A stretch of 64,000 bases of DNA, taken from the NCBI RefSeq assembly GCF_004341205.1, contig NZ_SLUL01000007.1, positions 1-64,000 of the forward strand. The letters are read 5' to 3'. The number at the start of each line of letters is the position of its first letter. Within the stretch, counting starts at the first letter, position 1. The notes under the pieces are model-generated. The model had not been told where the DNA came from, ran no database searches, and saw only the letters and a list, made by a program, of their open reading frames with translations. Position numbers and translations under genes: made by a program. Origin of the DNA: Thermolongibacillus altinsuensis. GTDB taxonomy: Bacteria; Bacillota; Bacilli; Bacillales; Anoxybacillaceae. Shown one piece after another: positions 16,858 to 25,444 of this stretch.

Positions 16858-18320
16858 TCATCGAGATCCTTTCTCTTTTTGCTATCTTTCCACGAAAAAC
16901 GATATTTGTTTTGAACGCGGTTCGAAATCGGACGCTTATAATAAAATTGTTGCGGCAAACGAACGAGTGAATATTTCAAATCAGCAAAGCGAAACGGATA
17001 GATCGGCGATAAATACGGACGACCTAGCGATGTTAACTTTAATAAATGAACAATGAGCACACAGATCCCAATTATGATGCCGATTAATCCCCACATTGCC
17101 GCAAGAATAATGATCGGAAAACGAAGAATGCGAATCGCCGTTCCCATTTCGTAGCTCGGTGCCGTAAACGAACCAAGTGCACTTAATGAGACGATGATAA
17201 TTAATAAATTGCTCGTAAATCCTGCATCGACTGCTGCTTGGCCGAGGACAATCCCGCCGACGATGCCCATCGTTTGGCCAACTTTTGTCGGCAAGCGAGC
17301 GCCCGCTTCGCGTAAAAGCTCGATCATAAATTCAAGCAAAAGCGCTTCTAGTACAGGAGGAAACGGCACGCGAGAGCGTGATTCGCCGATCGTTAATAAC
17401 AAATCGGACGGGATGAGTTCATAATGATACGTAATGACGGCTACATAAATCGGTGATAAAAAAATCGATGTTAAAATGCCAAGCATGCGCATCACGCGTA
17501 GCACCGTACTCATCGTCCAGCGCAAATAAATGTCCTCTGTCGTTTCAAAAAAACTAAAAAACGTTGTCGGGCAGATGATCACAGTCGGACTGCGATCAAC
17601 CAAAATGCCAATTCTCCCCTTTAATAAGCTATACGAAAGGCGATCGGGCAATTCAGTCATTAAATATTGCGGAAAAATGGAAAATGAATGATCATCCAAC
17701 ATTTGCGCTAATACCGAACTGTCGGTCACATCGTCGACATCTAATTCGCTCAATCGTTGTTTCACCGTTTGAACGTTGTCAGGATCCGCAATATCTTGAA
17801 TATATACAATGCGCACAGGCAATTTATTTCGTTTACCGATAATCATCTCTTCTGTAACGAGCTGTTCATCGTTCACATTATTGCGCAAAATGCGAATGTT
17901 CGTCGAAAGCGATTCCGTAAACGAAATTTTCGGACCGAAGACAAGCGATTCCGTTTCCGCCTTTTCTAGCGAACGTTCCACTTTCTCGGAAACGTTGAGC
18001 AATACCCCATTTTGCTCCTGCTCCACACATACATACACCCATCCTTCAATTAAATGGGCAGTAATGATGTCAACATCTTGACAAATGTGAACTTGACCGA
18101 TTGGAATCGTTTTGGCGATGGTCGCCGCCGTTAACGGCAATTCAATATTTTGAATCGATTGCAACACGCTTTGTTGCAATTGCGTAGGATTCACTAAATT
18201 TTTTAAAAACAATAGTGAAATTTTTTGTCCATTTCTCTCGATACGGCGACGCGTTAAGTCCGGAGAGCGATAAAGTTTTTCGATTACTTCATCCACGATT
18301 TTCTTTTTTTTCAAAAACAT
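16854..18320 (-). CDS. Spore germinant receptor A subunit (GerA family)
   Basis: 488 residues: cytosolic N-terminal domain (1-245) and a membrane domain with about five helices from residue 280, ending in a charged tail. The family hallmark PFPPVLEALLLEFMIELLREAG is present (about residue 323), followed by GIVGGIVLGQAAVDAGF. First gene of the A-B-C receptor operon. The start is the ATG after AAAGGTG; an upstream ATG at 18347 lacks a ribosome site. A CACTATA about 30 bases upstream could be a SigG-type -10, expected for forespore expression, but its -35 is not convincing. Confidence 0.93.
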   Translation of the reverse strand: MFLKKKKIVDEVIEKLYRSPDLTRRRIERNGQKISLLFLKNLVNPTQLQQSVLQSIQNIELPLTAATIAKTIPIGQVHICQDVDIITAHLIEGWVYVCVEQEQNGVLLNVSEKVERSLEKAETESLVFGPKISFTESLSTNIRILRNNVNDEQLVTEEMIIGKRNKLPVRIVYIQDIADPDNVQTVKQRLSELDVDDVTDSSVLAQMLDDHSFSIFPQYLMTELPDRLSYSLLKGRIGILVDRSPTVIICPTTFFSFFETTEDIYLRWTMSTVLRVMRMLGILTSIFLSPIYVAVITYHYELIPSDLLLTIGESRSRVPFPPVLEALLLEFMIELLREAGARLPTKVGQTMGIVGGIVLGQAAVDAGFTSNLLIIIVSLSALGSFTAPSYEMGTAIRILRFPIIILAAMWGLIGIIIGICVLIVHLLKLTSLGRPYLSPIYPFRFADLKYSLVRLPQQFYYKRPISNRVQNKYRFSWKDSKKRKDLDE

Positions 18321-18387
18321 CGTTTTCACCTTTTCCACCGATGCCATTTTTTATAGTGTGTAACGATTTTGTTCATTTATTCCAACA

Positions 18388-18423
18388 AAAAAAAGAGGCT
18401 GTCCTCTCGACAACCTCTTTTCC
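18388..18423 (-). terminator. Terminator between the receiver gene and gerA
   Basis: On the minus strand AAAAGAGGTTGTC pairs with GGACAGCCTCTTTT, followed by more T residues. It isolates the gerA promoter region from the signalling genes upstream. Confidence 0.85.
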
Positions 18424-18451
18424 TCATCTTCCATCGGCCGCTGTCTTTTAA

Positions 18452-18541
18452 TTAAACTCTCCCTACGAAAAAAAACCCGATAAAAATGCTCATCAATCCG
18501 ACAAACCGCCGCGCTAAGCTTTCGCGAAAATAATTACGCAT
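18452..18541 (-). CDS. Possible 29-residue membrane peptide or gene remnant
   Basis: A short frame overlapping the last codons of the receiver gene, starting at an ATG three bases after GGAG. It reads MRNYFRESLARRFVGLMSIF and continues with a hydrophobic tail. The pattern (basic start, ARRFVGLM, one membrane helix) resembles the first helix of a chemoreceptor or sensor kinase cut short by a stop. It may be a true small peptide, a remnant, or chance. Confidence 0.25.
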   Translation of the reverse strand: MRNYFRESLARRFVGLMSIFIGFFFVGRV

Positions 18542-18908
18542 CTTCTCCATTTAAAATCGCCTCGATTTGTTTTACCAACTCAAGTGGGCTATACGGCTTT
18601 GCCATAAAATAATTCGCCCCTGCCTCGAGAACGCGCTGTTGATCCGCTTGCTGACTTTTTGTCGACAGCATCATAATTTTTACATCTTTTTTTTCAAGGA
18701 TTTGCCTTATGTATTGAATCACTTCAAGCCCCGTATAAATCGGCATCATATAATCAAGCAAAATAAGATCGTAATCGTTTTGCTTAATGAGTTTGATCGC
18801 TTCCTCTCCATCACAAGCCTCATCAATTTCATGCCCTTCATCTTCAAGCGTATCGACAACAAGCATGCGTAACACTTCTTCATCCTCTGCCAATAAAATT
18901 TTTGCCAT
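18534..18908 (-). CDS. Single-domain response regulator (CheY-like receiver)
   Basis: 124 residues, just a REC domain: acidic pocket AEDEE near residue 9, phospho-acceptor Asp in LILLDYMMPIYTG (about 52), Thr/Ser switch MMLSTKS and the conserved Lys in FMAKPYS. No output domain is attached, so it must pass its signal to another protein. It lies downstream of the HPt-REC-GGDEF-REC gene and cheV on the same strand. The chosen ATG follows GGGGAGAAAGGAAGG; an upstream in-frame start is not supported. Confidence 0.9.
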   Translation of the reverse strand: MAKILLAEDEEVLRMLVVDTLEDEGHEIDEACDGEEAIKLIKQNDYDLILLDYMMPIYTGLEVIQYIRQILEKKDVKIMMLSTKSQQADQQRVLEAGANYFMAKPYSPLELVKQIEAILNGEDA

Positions 18909-18961
18909 CCTTCCTTTCTCCCCTTTACTCGCTATTTGCACACAATTCTTTCACCATATAA

Positions 18962-19204
18962 TCAGTTGCTCGGAATCGTTCCAACTTGCAACTTGCGAAT
19001 ATCCAAAAACTTTTTCTCATGTTCTTGGCACACCCCGATCAATTTCAATCCATGCCGTCGAGGCGCACCGAATTCAGCAACTAAAATCAGCTTCGTATGC
19101 GCTTGTTTCATATCATGCAAATAGCCAGTTTCTTGTCCGATTTTGCTTGCAAATGACGCATGAAAAAAGAATAAGTACGAACATGGCGAAATCGATCGTC
19201 TCAT
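18962..19204 (-). CDS. Unassigned 80-residue reading frame
   Basis: Fills the gap between the receiver gene and the HPt-REC-GGDEF-REC gene on the same strand. The second half (KLILVAEFGAPRRHGLKLIG onward, ending EHEKKFLDIRKLQVGTIPSN) has a composition that could be coding, but neither this start nor an internal ATG (MKQAHTKL) has a ribosome site, and I recognise no family. It could be a remnant of a further domain. Confidence 0.25.
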   Translation of the reverse strand: MRRSISPCSYLFFFHASFASKIGQETGYLHDMKQAHTKLILVAEFGAPRRHGLKLIGVCQEHEKKFLDIRKLQVGTIPSN

Positions 19205-19214
19205 TTCGTACTAC

Positions 19215-20831
19215 TTAATTCATTCTCTTTAACATATGTCGAATTCTCGCTTCTAGTTCAAGCCAGTTAAACGGTTTTGTAATATAGTCATCTGCTCCGA
19301 ACTCGAGCGCACGCGCGATATCTTTCTCGCTGTTTCGTGATGTCAACATGATAATCTTGTAACGCGCAGAATCTTTTTGGTTACGCAACAATTGTAATAC
19401 TTCCAAGCCGTCCATCTTCGGCATGACCCCATCTAAAATGACAAGGCATGGAAAATCGCCTCGATGCCAATCGGAGCCAATAAATTCTGCCCCATCTTTA
19501 AACGTCTGAATATCATAAGCGAATTTTCCGTTTGTTGGCAATTTTTGCAGAAGATCAGTCATAATGGCACGAATAATGGCATCATCATCAACAACAGCAA
19601 TTTTGATTACTTTGCGATAAGAAGGTAAATCTGTCGTTTTGGATAATTTAATGCAATTTCTTCCGCTATTTTTGGCGTCATATAAAGCCGAATCAGCTAA
19701 GCTTAACCAATGCTCAAGCGGCTCTGTCGGCTTCGTCACTTCAACAATTCCACATGAAAATGTGCATGAGAACGTTTCATCTTCACTTTGAAATGTTTGT
19801 TTACTAAACGTCGCCTTCAATCGTTCTAAAATCGAAAACGCCACATCTAGCTCCGTCTTCGGAAAGACGATGATAAATTCTTCACCACCAAAGCGAACGA
19901 CAACATCGCTAGCACGTGTGCTTGTTTTTAAAAAATGAGCAAATTGTTTTAAAACAACATCTCCCATTAAGTGTCCGTAACGATCATTGATCTGTTTGAA
20001 ATAATCGAGATCTAACACCGCAAGACAAAATGTCTCTCCTGAACGAAGCCATTCGTTTTTCAGTTGTTCATAAATTTGTTTTAAATATTTTCGATTGTAT
20101 ACATGTGTTAGTTCATCGAGCAGCAACAATTCGTCGATTAATTTTTTTCGCTCTAGTTGACGACGAATGCGGACAATAAATTCATCCATGTCAAACGGTT
20201 TTGGAATAAAGTCATCCGCACCCATTTCGTAACTTTTCATTCTTGTTTCTTTTTCACAATCGACGCTCACCATCACCATAGGAACAAACTGCTGTTTTAG
20301 TTTTTCTTTTAGAAATGTAAGAATTTCGAATCCCGTTTTTTTATTCATATGAATATCGATCACGACACAATCAGGCCGAACATCATAAAAAGAAACAATG
20401 GCTTTCATCGGATCAGCAATGGCCACAACATACCAACCAATTTGTTCCAAATATTCTTTCACATACATTAAAAAAGAGAGATCGTCATCAATGAGAAGAA
20501 TGGTCGGTTCTTCTCCCTTTTTCACATAGTGTTCAGCCGAAATAAGCGATGGCCCCTCTTCATTTTCATAACATAGCTTTAAAAGATGAGCTAAATATTG
20601 CTTTACCTCGCCTCTTGTCCACTGCTTATCGTCATGTTCCGACCATTCATTCATTAATTTGCGGGCATATTCCCCTACTTCGGTTAAACCGATCATCGTT
20701 GCTGTTCCTGCAATCGAATGCAGCAGACGATACACATCTTGATGCGGGATTGTTTCAACATTTTCCCATTCTTCTAATCGCTTACGAATGTTTCTTAAGA
20801 AATGGACCTTATATTTGCTGTATTTATCCAT
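19215..20831 (-). CDS. HPt-REC-GGDEF-REC signalling protein (diguanylate cyclase)
   Basis: 538 residues, soluble. In order: an HPt domain (about 1-95) with the acceptor histidine in RLLHSIAGTATMIGL (His ~38); REC1 (about 108-225) with LLIDDD, VVIDIHM and the KPFD lysine; GGDEF (about 240-400) with an intact RFGGEEF active site and an RASD inhibitory site five residues before it; and REC2 (about 410-535) with VVDDD, VILDGVMPKMDG and TKPFN. It can therefore take part in a phosphorelay and make c-di-GMP from two GTP with product feedback. The ATG is set by GGGG six bases upstream. cheV lies just upstream and a lone receiver downstream. Confidence 0.92.
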   Translation of the reverse strand: MDKYSKYKVHFLRNIRKRLEEWENVETIPHQDVYRLLHSIAGTATMIGLTEVGEYARKLMNEWSEHDDKQWTRGEVKQYLAHLLKLCYENEEGPSLISAEHYVKKGEEPTILLIDDDLSFLMYVKEYLEQIGWYVVAIADPMKAIVSFYDVRPDCVVIDIHMNKKTGFEILTFLKEKLKQQFVPMVMVSVDCEKETRMKSYEMGADDFIPKPFDMDEFIVRIRRQLERKKLIDELLLLDELTHVYNRKYLKQIYEQLKNEWLRSGETFCLAVLDLDYFKQINDRYGHLMGDVVLKQFAHFLKTSTRASDVVVRFGGEEFIIVFPKTELDVAFSILERLKATFSKQTFQSEDETFSCTFSCGIVEVTKPTEPLEHWLSLADSALYDAKNSGRNCIKLSKTTDLPSYRKVIKIAVVDDDAIIRAIMTDLLQKLPTNGKFAYDIQTFKDGAEFIGSDWHRGDFPCLVILDGVMPKMDGLEVLQLLRNQKDSARYKIIMLTSRNSEKDIARALEFGADDYITKPFNWLELEARIRHMLKRMN

Positions 20832-20855
20832 TTGCATCCCCTGCTACATAGTATT

Positions 20856-21764
20856 TTATAAAATATATTGGTCAATCACTTTCACAAGTTCCGCAATTTC
20901 TGGCTTGCTCACTTGCGCGGTTGCTCCTACTCTTTCACCTTTATGACGAAGATCATCCGTAATTAACGACGAGAAAATGATAACAGGTAATTTTTGCAAC
21001 CGTTCATCTTCACGAATGCGCTTCGTTAAATGGTGGCCATCCATTTGTGGCATTTCAATATCCGTAATGACCAGTTGCACTTCGCTTTCAATCGATTTTC
21101 CTTCTTCAACAATAGAATGCAAATAGCGAAGCGCATCTTCCCCATTTTCGAAAAATTCGATGTACACATATCCTGCTTCCCCAAGCGTATCATGAAGCAG
21201 TTTTCTTAATAAAGGAGAATCTTCCGCAACGACAATTTTTTTATTCGAACGTTCACGCTTTCCTAATTTTTTTACTTGGTTCACGTTAATTCCTGACTCT
21301 GGATTAATATCAACCACAATTTTTTCAAAATCTAACAATAAAATCATCTGTCCATTTAACTTAATCACACCGATAATTTGGCTATCTAGCCCTTGGTACA
21401 TTTGTGAAGGTTTTTCAATTTGCTTCCATGAAATGCGATGAATTTGCGTAACGCTGTGTACATGAAAGACAACTTTTTGCTGATTAAACTCCGCAACAAT
21501 ATATTTATCATGCTCTGGATTTTCCGAAGGCGGAAAACCAAGCGCTTTCGCAATATCAATAAGCGGTAACACCTCACCACGAAGCTCAATGATTCCCTCA
21601 ATATACGGATGAGCGTGCGGTACTTTCGTTGGCGGCACCGGATTAATAATTTCTTTTACTTTAATGACATTGATCGCAAAGCGATTATTCCCTATTCCGA
21701 ATTCAACGATTTCCAGTTCATTTGTTCCACTTTCCAATAAAATCCCATTTTTATTGTCTAACAT
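20856..21764 (-). CDS. cheV: Chemotaxis coupling protein CheV
   Basis: 302 residues: a CheW-like domain (about 10-155, with GIIELRGEVLPLIDI) fused to a receiver (about 175-300, AEDSP, phospho-acceptor in LVITDIEMPQMDG, KP loop). It couples chemoreceptors to CheA and serves in adaptation when phosphorylated. The ATG seven bases after GGGGGA is used; an upstream start is weaker. Position beside patA/ykyB matches B. subtilis. It heads the run cheV, HPt-REC-GGDEF-REC, lone receiver, only 24 bases from the next gene. Confidence 0.93.
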   Translation of the reverse strand: MLDNKNGILLESGTNELEIVEFGIGNNRFAINVIKVKEIINPVPPTKVPHAHPYIEGIIELRGEVLPLIDIAKALGFPPSENPEHDKYIVAEFNQQKVVFHVHSVTQIHRISWKQIEKPSQMYQGLDSQIIGVIKLNGQMILLLDFEKIVVDINPESGINVNQVKKLGKRERSNKKIVVAEDSPLLRKLLHDTLGEAGYVYIEFFENGEDALRYLHSIVEEGKSIESEVQLVITDIEMPQMDGHHLTKRIREDERLQKLPVIIFSSLITDDLRHKGERVGATAQVSKPEIAELVKVIDQYIL

Positions 21765-21837
21765 TGACAAATCCCCCAATACCATCGACATTTTACTGTT
21801 ATTTTATCATATAAAAAATAGAAAGGATGAAAAAATT

Positions 21838-22488
21838 TTAATATAGATAGTCCAACACACGACGATCCGCAACATTTGTATCAATTGGACATTCTTGTGC
21901 ATCTCTCCCATATTGCCAAATCCATACGTTGGATCGACAATTTGGCGCGTTCGGCCGATACGCGGGCGCTTTTTCTTCTTTTGTCGTCCCAGGACGGGGA
22001 GAAGAACTCCAAAGAACAGTTTGTTGGGAGACACGTTCGCTTTTCTTTACCGCTTCACAATACGCACCTGCAAAATCACCTTTCACCATATCCGCATAAA
22101 TTCCAGGGCGATAGCCGCTCGTATAAAACGTATCCACCCATCCACGAATCCACGACTCATCAACAGAAAAATAATCTTCAATATTAGCAAAGATCGCTTT
22201 ATTTTTTGGAATTCCGAGCCGTTGTGCATGAAAAATCGCATTGCGAGCAGCTATTTTACCTTTTTCATATTCCGTCGCTTCACGAATCACGTTATAAATT
22301 GGCGCCACTTTCATACCGTATCGCCGAATAAGCGCAATTTCTTCTTTCGTTAACCCATCGGACACATTCGGAACATACGTTAAATACCTCCCCCAAAACT
22401 TCGGATACCCCAATTCATTTTTTACGCAAAAAAACAATGCCTCCGTCACTTTCGCTGCTGAATCAACACCCCAAATCGCTCTTGCCAT
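21838..22488 (-). CDS. DUF1906 (glycoside-hydrolase-like) protein
   Basis: 216 residues matching the DUF1906/Rv2525c-like glycoside-hydrolase-fold family: WGVDSAAKV at the start, then GYPKFWGRYLT, APIYNVI, an acidic ANIEDYFSVD barrel strand, YRPGIYADM and a C-terminal WIWQYGRDA. Members have a TIM-barrel like GH25 lysozymes and occur near wall-active proteins in Gram-positive bacteria; substrates are unknown. There is no signal peptide with this start, which follows GAGGAGG by eight bases, so it may act inside the cell or spore. Confidence 0.8.
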   Translation of the reverse strand: MARAIWGVDSAAKVTEALFFCVKNELGYPKFWGRYLTYVPNVSDGLTKEEIALIRRYGMKVAPIYNVIREATEYEKGKIAARNAIFHAQRLGIPKNKAIFANIEDYFSVDESWIRGWVDTFYTSGYRPGIYADMVKGDFAGAYCEAVKKSERVSQQTVLWSSSPRPGTTKEEKAPAYRPNAPNCRSNVWIWQYGRDAQECPIDTNVADRRVLDYLY

Positions 22489-22747
22489 ATTCCCATCCTC
22501 CTCATTATCCATTTCTCTTCTATGTATATGGCAAAAGCGCCTGTCTAATAAAAATTTTGATTTTTTGATGACTGATCTCATCATAATGGTTCTTCGTCCA
22601 CTTTTTTAAAGGCTATATCCCCAACAAATTTCGAAAATACAGAAATGTTGACGGATTTATGAATTTTCCGAGGCGTATCTAGACGTTGAAAGAAAATAAG
22701 AATAGAATACGATTGTTGATAAAATCATGAAAAGAGAAGGGGTAACG

Positions 22748-22897
22748 ATGAAAGGCTTAGCCATTCTTTTCAACGAAGATCATACCATCACCGTTATCGA
22801 AGACGTTGAAAAAGAAGAACTAGACTCGCTTTGTAAGGATGAAAAAACAGCCGTTTTTTGGCGTGAAGAAGATATCGATTGGGATTATGGATATTGA
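22748..22897 (+). CDS. Small acidic 49-residue protein
   Basis: An ATG five bases after AAGGGG opens a 49-codon frame beginning MKGLAILFNEDHTITVIEDV and ending DIDWDYGY, followed six bases later by a strong terminator. The ribosome site, clean coding frame and dedicated terminator support a real gene despite its size. It is rich in Glu/Asp with three aromatic residues at the end. I do not recognise a family. Transcription is alone, toward the IDEAL-domain gene. Confidence 0.7.
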   Translation: MKGLAILFNEDHTITVIEDVEKEELDSLCKDEKTAVFWREEDIDWDYGY

Positions 22898-22902
22898 AAT
22901 CT

Positions 22903-22934
22903 TCTCGGTCTTTTGACCGAGATTTTTTATTTTT
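22903..22934 (+). terminator. Terminator of the 49-residue protein gene
   Basis: The stem TCTCGGTC/GACCGAGA with loop TTTT is followed by TTTTTTATTTTTTT. Confidence 0.92.
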
Positions 22935-23027
22935 TTATTTATCTAAATTTTATTTACAATTTACAAAAAAGTAATTATAATGTAGAAAAGGGAGAAGAGT
23001 ATTCTTCTCGCTAAGGGGGAATGAAAG

Positions 23028-23267
23028 ATGTATGAAAAATACAACGAAATGACTCTCATTTCTCAGCCAAATGAGCAGAAAAATCCTTATGAACAAGCAG
23101 CACAACTCGTGATTGAGCAAGCGCTGTTTCGCTATGAAAAGGAACAATTAATGAAAAAAATTGATAAGGCGCTCATTTCAAAAGATGAATCCTTATTTTT
23201 AACGCTCTCGACACAATATAATGAATTGCGATCACGCTATCGCCATCTGGAGGACGTTCGTTCATGA
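23028..23267 (+). CDS. IDEAL-domain protein
   Basis: A 79-residue protein whose C-terminal half carries an IDEAL domain, named for its motif: here KIDKALISKDESLFLTLSTQ. In Firmicutes this short module is found alone or at the end of other proteins and its function is not established. The N-terminal part is polar (SQPNEQKNPYEQAAQLVIEQ). It has the ribosome site GGGGGA seven bases before the ATG and a long terminator at 23301-23348, so it is monocistronic. Confidence 0.82.
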   Translation: MYEKYNEMTLISQPNEQKNPYEQAAQLVIEQALFRYEKEQLMKKIDKALISKDESLFLTLSTQYNELRSRYRHLEDVRS

Positions 23268-23300
23268 TCGAATGTGAAGATGAATGGTTTAAGGAGATAA

Positions 23301-23348
23301 GGTGAACGTTTTTTGCAAACTTGTCTGCAAAACGTTCACCTTTTTTAT
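23301..23348 (+). terminator. Terminator after the IDEAL gene
   Basis: The stem GGTGAACGTTTT/AAAACGTTCACC, extended by TGCA pairing, is followed by TTTTTT. Confidence 0.92.
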
Positions 23349-23400
23349 CGGATCATGTAAAATGAATAACATCATTATTTTTCAGAAAGGTGTGCAACAA

Positions 23401-24555
23401 ATGAAGCTGTCAATCAATCCGCGCGTTCAAGAAATTGAAATTTCTGGAATAAGAAAATTTTTTAACCTTGTCGCGAACGATCCAAACATGATTTCACTCA
23501 CAATTGGACAGCCAGACTTCCCAACTCCCCATCATATTAAAGAGGCAACAAAACAAGCGCTTGACGAAAACTTTACAACATATACACATAACGCAGGTTT
23601 TCCCGAACTAAGAAAGGCCGCTTGCCGCTTCGTTCAAACAAAATACGACTTGCATTATAACGAAGATGAAGTCATTGTAACCGTCGGTGCAAGTGAAGCG
23701 ATCGATGTGGCCTTTCGCACCATTTTAGAAGAAGGAACAGAAGTAATTTTACCAGCTCCTGTATATCCGGGATACGAACCGATTATTAAACTATGTGGTG
23801 CAAAACCTGTATATGTGGATACGCGACAAAATGGATTTCGCCTTTCTGCTGAATTATTAAAACCTTTTATTAACGAAAAGACGCGTTGTATCGTTTTACC
23901 TTACCCATCCAATCCAACTGGAGCAACATTATCAGAGGAAGAGCTGAAAGAAATTGCGTTACTACTGCAGCATAAGCCAATCTGGGTGTTATCCGATGAA
24001 ATTTATAGCGAACTCGTGTTTACTGGTACACATCAATCGATTGCAAAATGGCTGCGCGAACAAACAATTGTCGTCAACGGATTAAGCAAATCCCATTCAA
24101 TGACCGGTTTTCGCATCGGATTTGTATTTGCGCCTGCATGGTTGAGCAAAGAAATGTTAAAAGTTCATCAATATAACGTTTCTTGCAGCGCATCGATTTC
24201 ACAAAAAGCGGCGCTTGCTGCCTTAACGACAGGAATGAATGATGCAGCCGAAATGAAAAAAGAATATAAACAGCGCATGAATTATGTATATGAACGATTA
24301 ATCGACATCGGCTTTGAAGTCGAAAAACCAAACGGAGCGTTTTACATCTTTCCTTCCATTCGTCCATTTCATGAATCATCTTTCGCGTTTGCTTTACAAC
24401 TAGCGAAAGAAGCAAAAGTCGCAGTCGTCCCTGGCAGCGCTTTTTCATCATACGGAGAAGGATACATTCGCATCTCTTATGCATATTCGCTTGATACGTT
24501 AAAAGAAGGATTAGATCGTTTAGAACGATACATAAAAAAAGGTGTCGCACATTGA
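23401..24555 (+). CDS. patA: Class I/II aminotransferase PatA (N-acetyl-LL-diaminopimelate aminotransferase)
   Basis: 384 residues, PLP-dependent fold type I. Visible marks: TIGQPDFPTP near residue 40, ASEAIDVAFRTI, PSNPTGATLS, LSDEIYSEL and the PLP lysine in NGLSKSHSMTGFRIGF. B. subtilis PatA is the N-acetyl-LL-diaminopimelate aminotransferase that joins DapH and DapL in the acetylated lysine route; both are encoded at 1.2-3.0 kb. The start is the ATG after AGAAAGGTG; an upstream ATG 33 codons earlier lies in the preceding terminator. Related aromatic aminotransferases cannot be excluded by sequence alone. Confidence 0.88.
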   Translation: MKLSINPRVQEIEISGIRKFFNLVANDPNMISLTIGQPDFPTPHHIKEATKQALDENFTTYTHNAGFPELRKAACRFVQTKYDLHYNEDEVIVTVGASEAIDVAFRTILEEGTEVILPAPVYPGYEPIIKLCGAKPVYVDTRQNGFRLSAELLKPFINEKTRCIVLPYPSNPTGATLSEEELKEIALLLQHKPIWVLSDEIYSELVFTGTHQSIAKWLREQTIVVNGLSKSHSMTGFRIGFVFAPAWLSKEMLKVHQYNVSCSASISQKAALAALTTGMNDAAEMKKEYKQRMNYVYERLIDIGFEVEKPNGAFYIFPSIRPFHESSFAFALQLAKEAKVAVVPGSAFSSYGEGYIRISYAYSLDTLKEGLDRLERYIKKGVAH

Positions 24556-24564
24556 CACCTTTTT
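24536..24564. terminator. Bidirectional terminator at the patA end
   Basis: The stem AAAAAGGTGTC/GACACCTTTTT overlaps the patA stop codon and separates it from the convergent dehydrogenase gene. Confidence 0.9.
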
Positions 24565-25429
24565 ACCATTCCACATAAAGCTTATATAATGCTTGTGTTC
24601 CGCTTTTTTCTTCCCCGCGCTCAGCCAATTGTTCGTACAGTTTTTTCGCGAGCGCTAAACCAGGAAGATTTAATTGCAACGCTTCAGCTTCTGCCAACGC
24701 GATGCCCATATCTTTAATGAAATGCTTAACGTAAAAACCTGGCGAAAAGTCGCCCGCCAACATGCGCGGAGCCAAATGAGTAAGCGACCAGCTTCCTGCC
24801 GCGCCCGTAGAGATCGTCTCGAGCACACGTTTAGCATCCAATCCAGTGCGTTGCGCATAGGCTAGCGCTTCACACACGCCGATCATATTCGTTGCAATGG
24901 CGATTTGATTGCACATTTTTGTATGCTGCCCTGCACCCGCTTTTCCTTGCCATACAATGTTTGTACCCATGCATGAAAAAAGCGGATAGCACGCATGAAA
25001 TGCTTCTTCATCGCCGCCAACCATAATGGTAAGTTTTCCTTCCCGTGCCCCAATATCACCACCCGATACAGGAGCATCAAGCGCAAATAAACTTCTTTCT
25101 TTTGCCGCTTCATAAATTTGAACAGCCAAAGAGGGTTTGGATGTCGTCATATCGATCAAGTACGTACCTTCTCGCGCATGAGCAATTAATCCGCTCGCAC
25201 CAAAATACACCTCTTCCACATCATGCGGATCTCCAACCATTGTAATAACCGCATCCGCTTCTTTGGCAACGTCCGCAACGGTGTCTTTCCAAATCGCACC
25301 TTCTTGTAAAAGGTCCACCGCCTTCTCCTTCGTGCGCGTATAAACAAGAAGAGAATAGCCTGCTTTTAACAAATGGCGCGCCATGCTCTTTCCCATCACA
25401 CCAAGGCCGATAAACCCGATGGTTCTCAT
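24563..25429 (-). CDS. 3-hydroxyisobutyrate dehydrogenase-like oxidoreductase (YkwC type)
   Basis: 288 residues of the beta-hydroxyacid dehydrogenase family. NAD(P)-binding GFIGLGVMGKSMARHLL is at the N-terminus, the substrate motif DAPVSGGDIGAREG near 120 and the catalytic lysine in GAGQHTKMCNQI near 170. It should oxidise a small 3-hydroxyacid such as 3-hydroxyisobutyrate or tartronate semialdehyde; the substrate is unknown. B. subtilis has ykwC of this type between mcpC and patA, the same position. An SDR gene lies 15 bases upstream and is probably in the same operon. Confidence 0.85.
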   Translation of the reverse strand: MRTIGFIGLGVMGKSMARHLLKAGYSLLVYTRTKEKAVDLLQEGAIWKDTVADVAKEADAVITMVGDPHDVEEVYFGASGLIAHAREGTYLIDMTTSKPSLAVQIYEAAKERSLFALDAPVSGGDIGAREGKLTIMVGGDEEAFHACYPLFSCMGTNIVWQGKAGAGQHTKMCNQIAIATNMIGVCEALAYAQRTGLDAKRVLETISTGAAGSWSLTHLAPRMLAGDFSPGFYVKHFIKDMGIALAEAEALQLNLPGLALAKKLYEQLAERGEEKSGTQALYKLYVEW

Positions 25430-25444
25430 TCACTGTTCTCCTTT

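Noticed and set aside
14858-18347. Plus-strand frames opposite gerABC
   Set aside because: Shadows of the germination genes; no ribosome sites and membrane-gene mirror composition.
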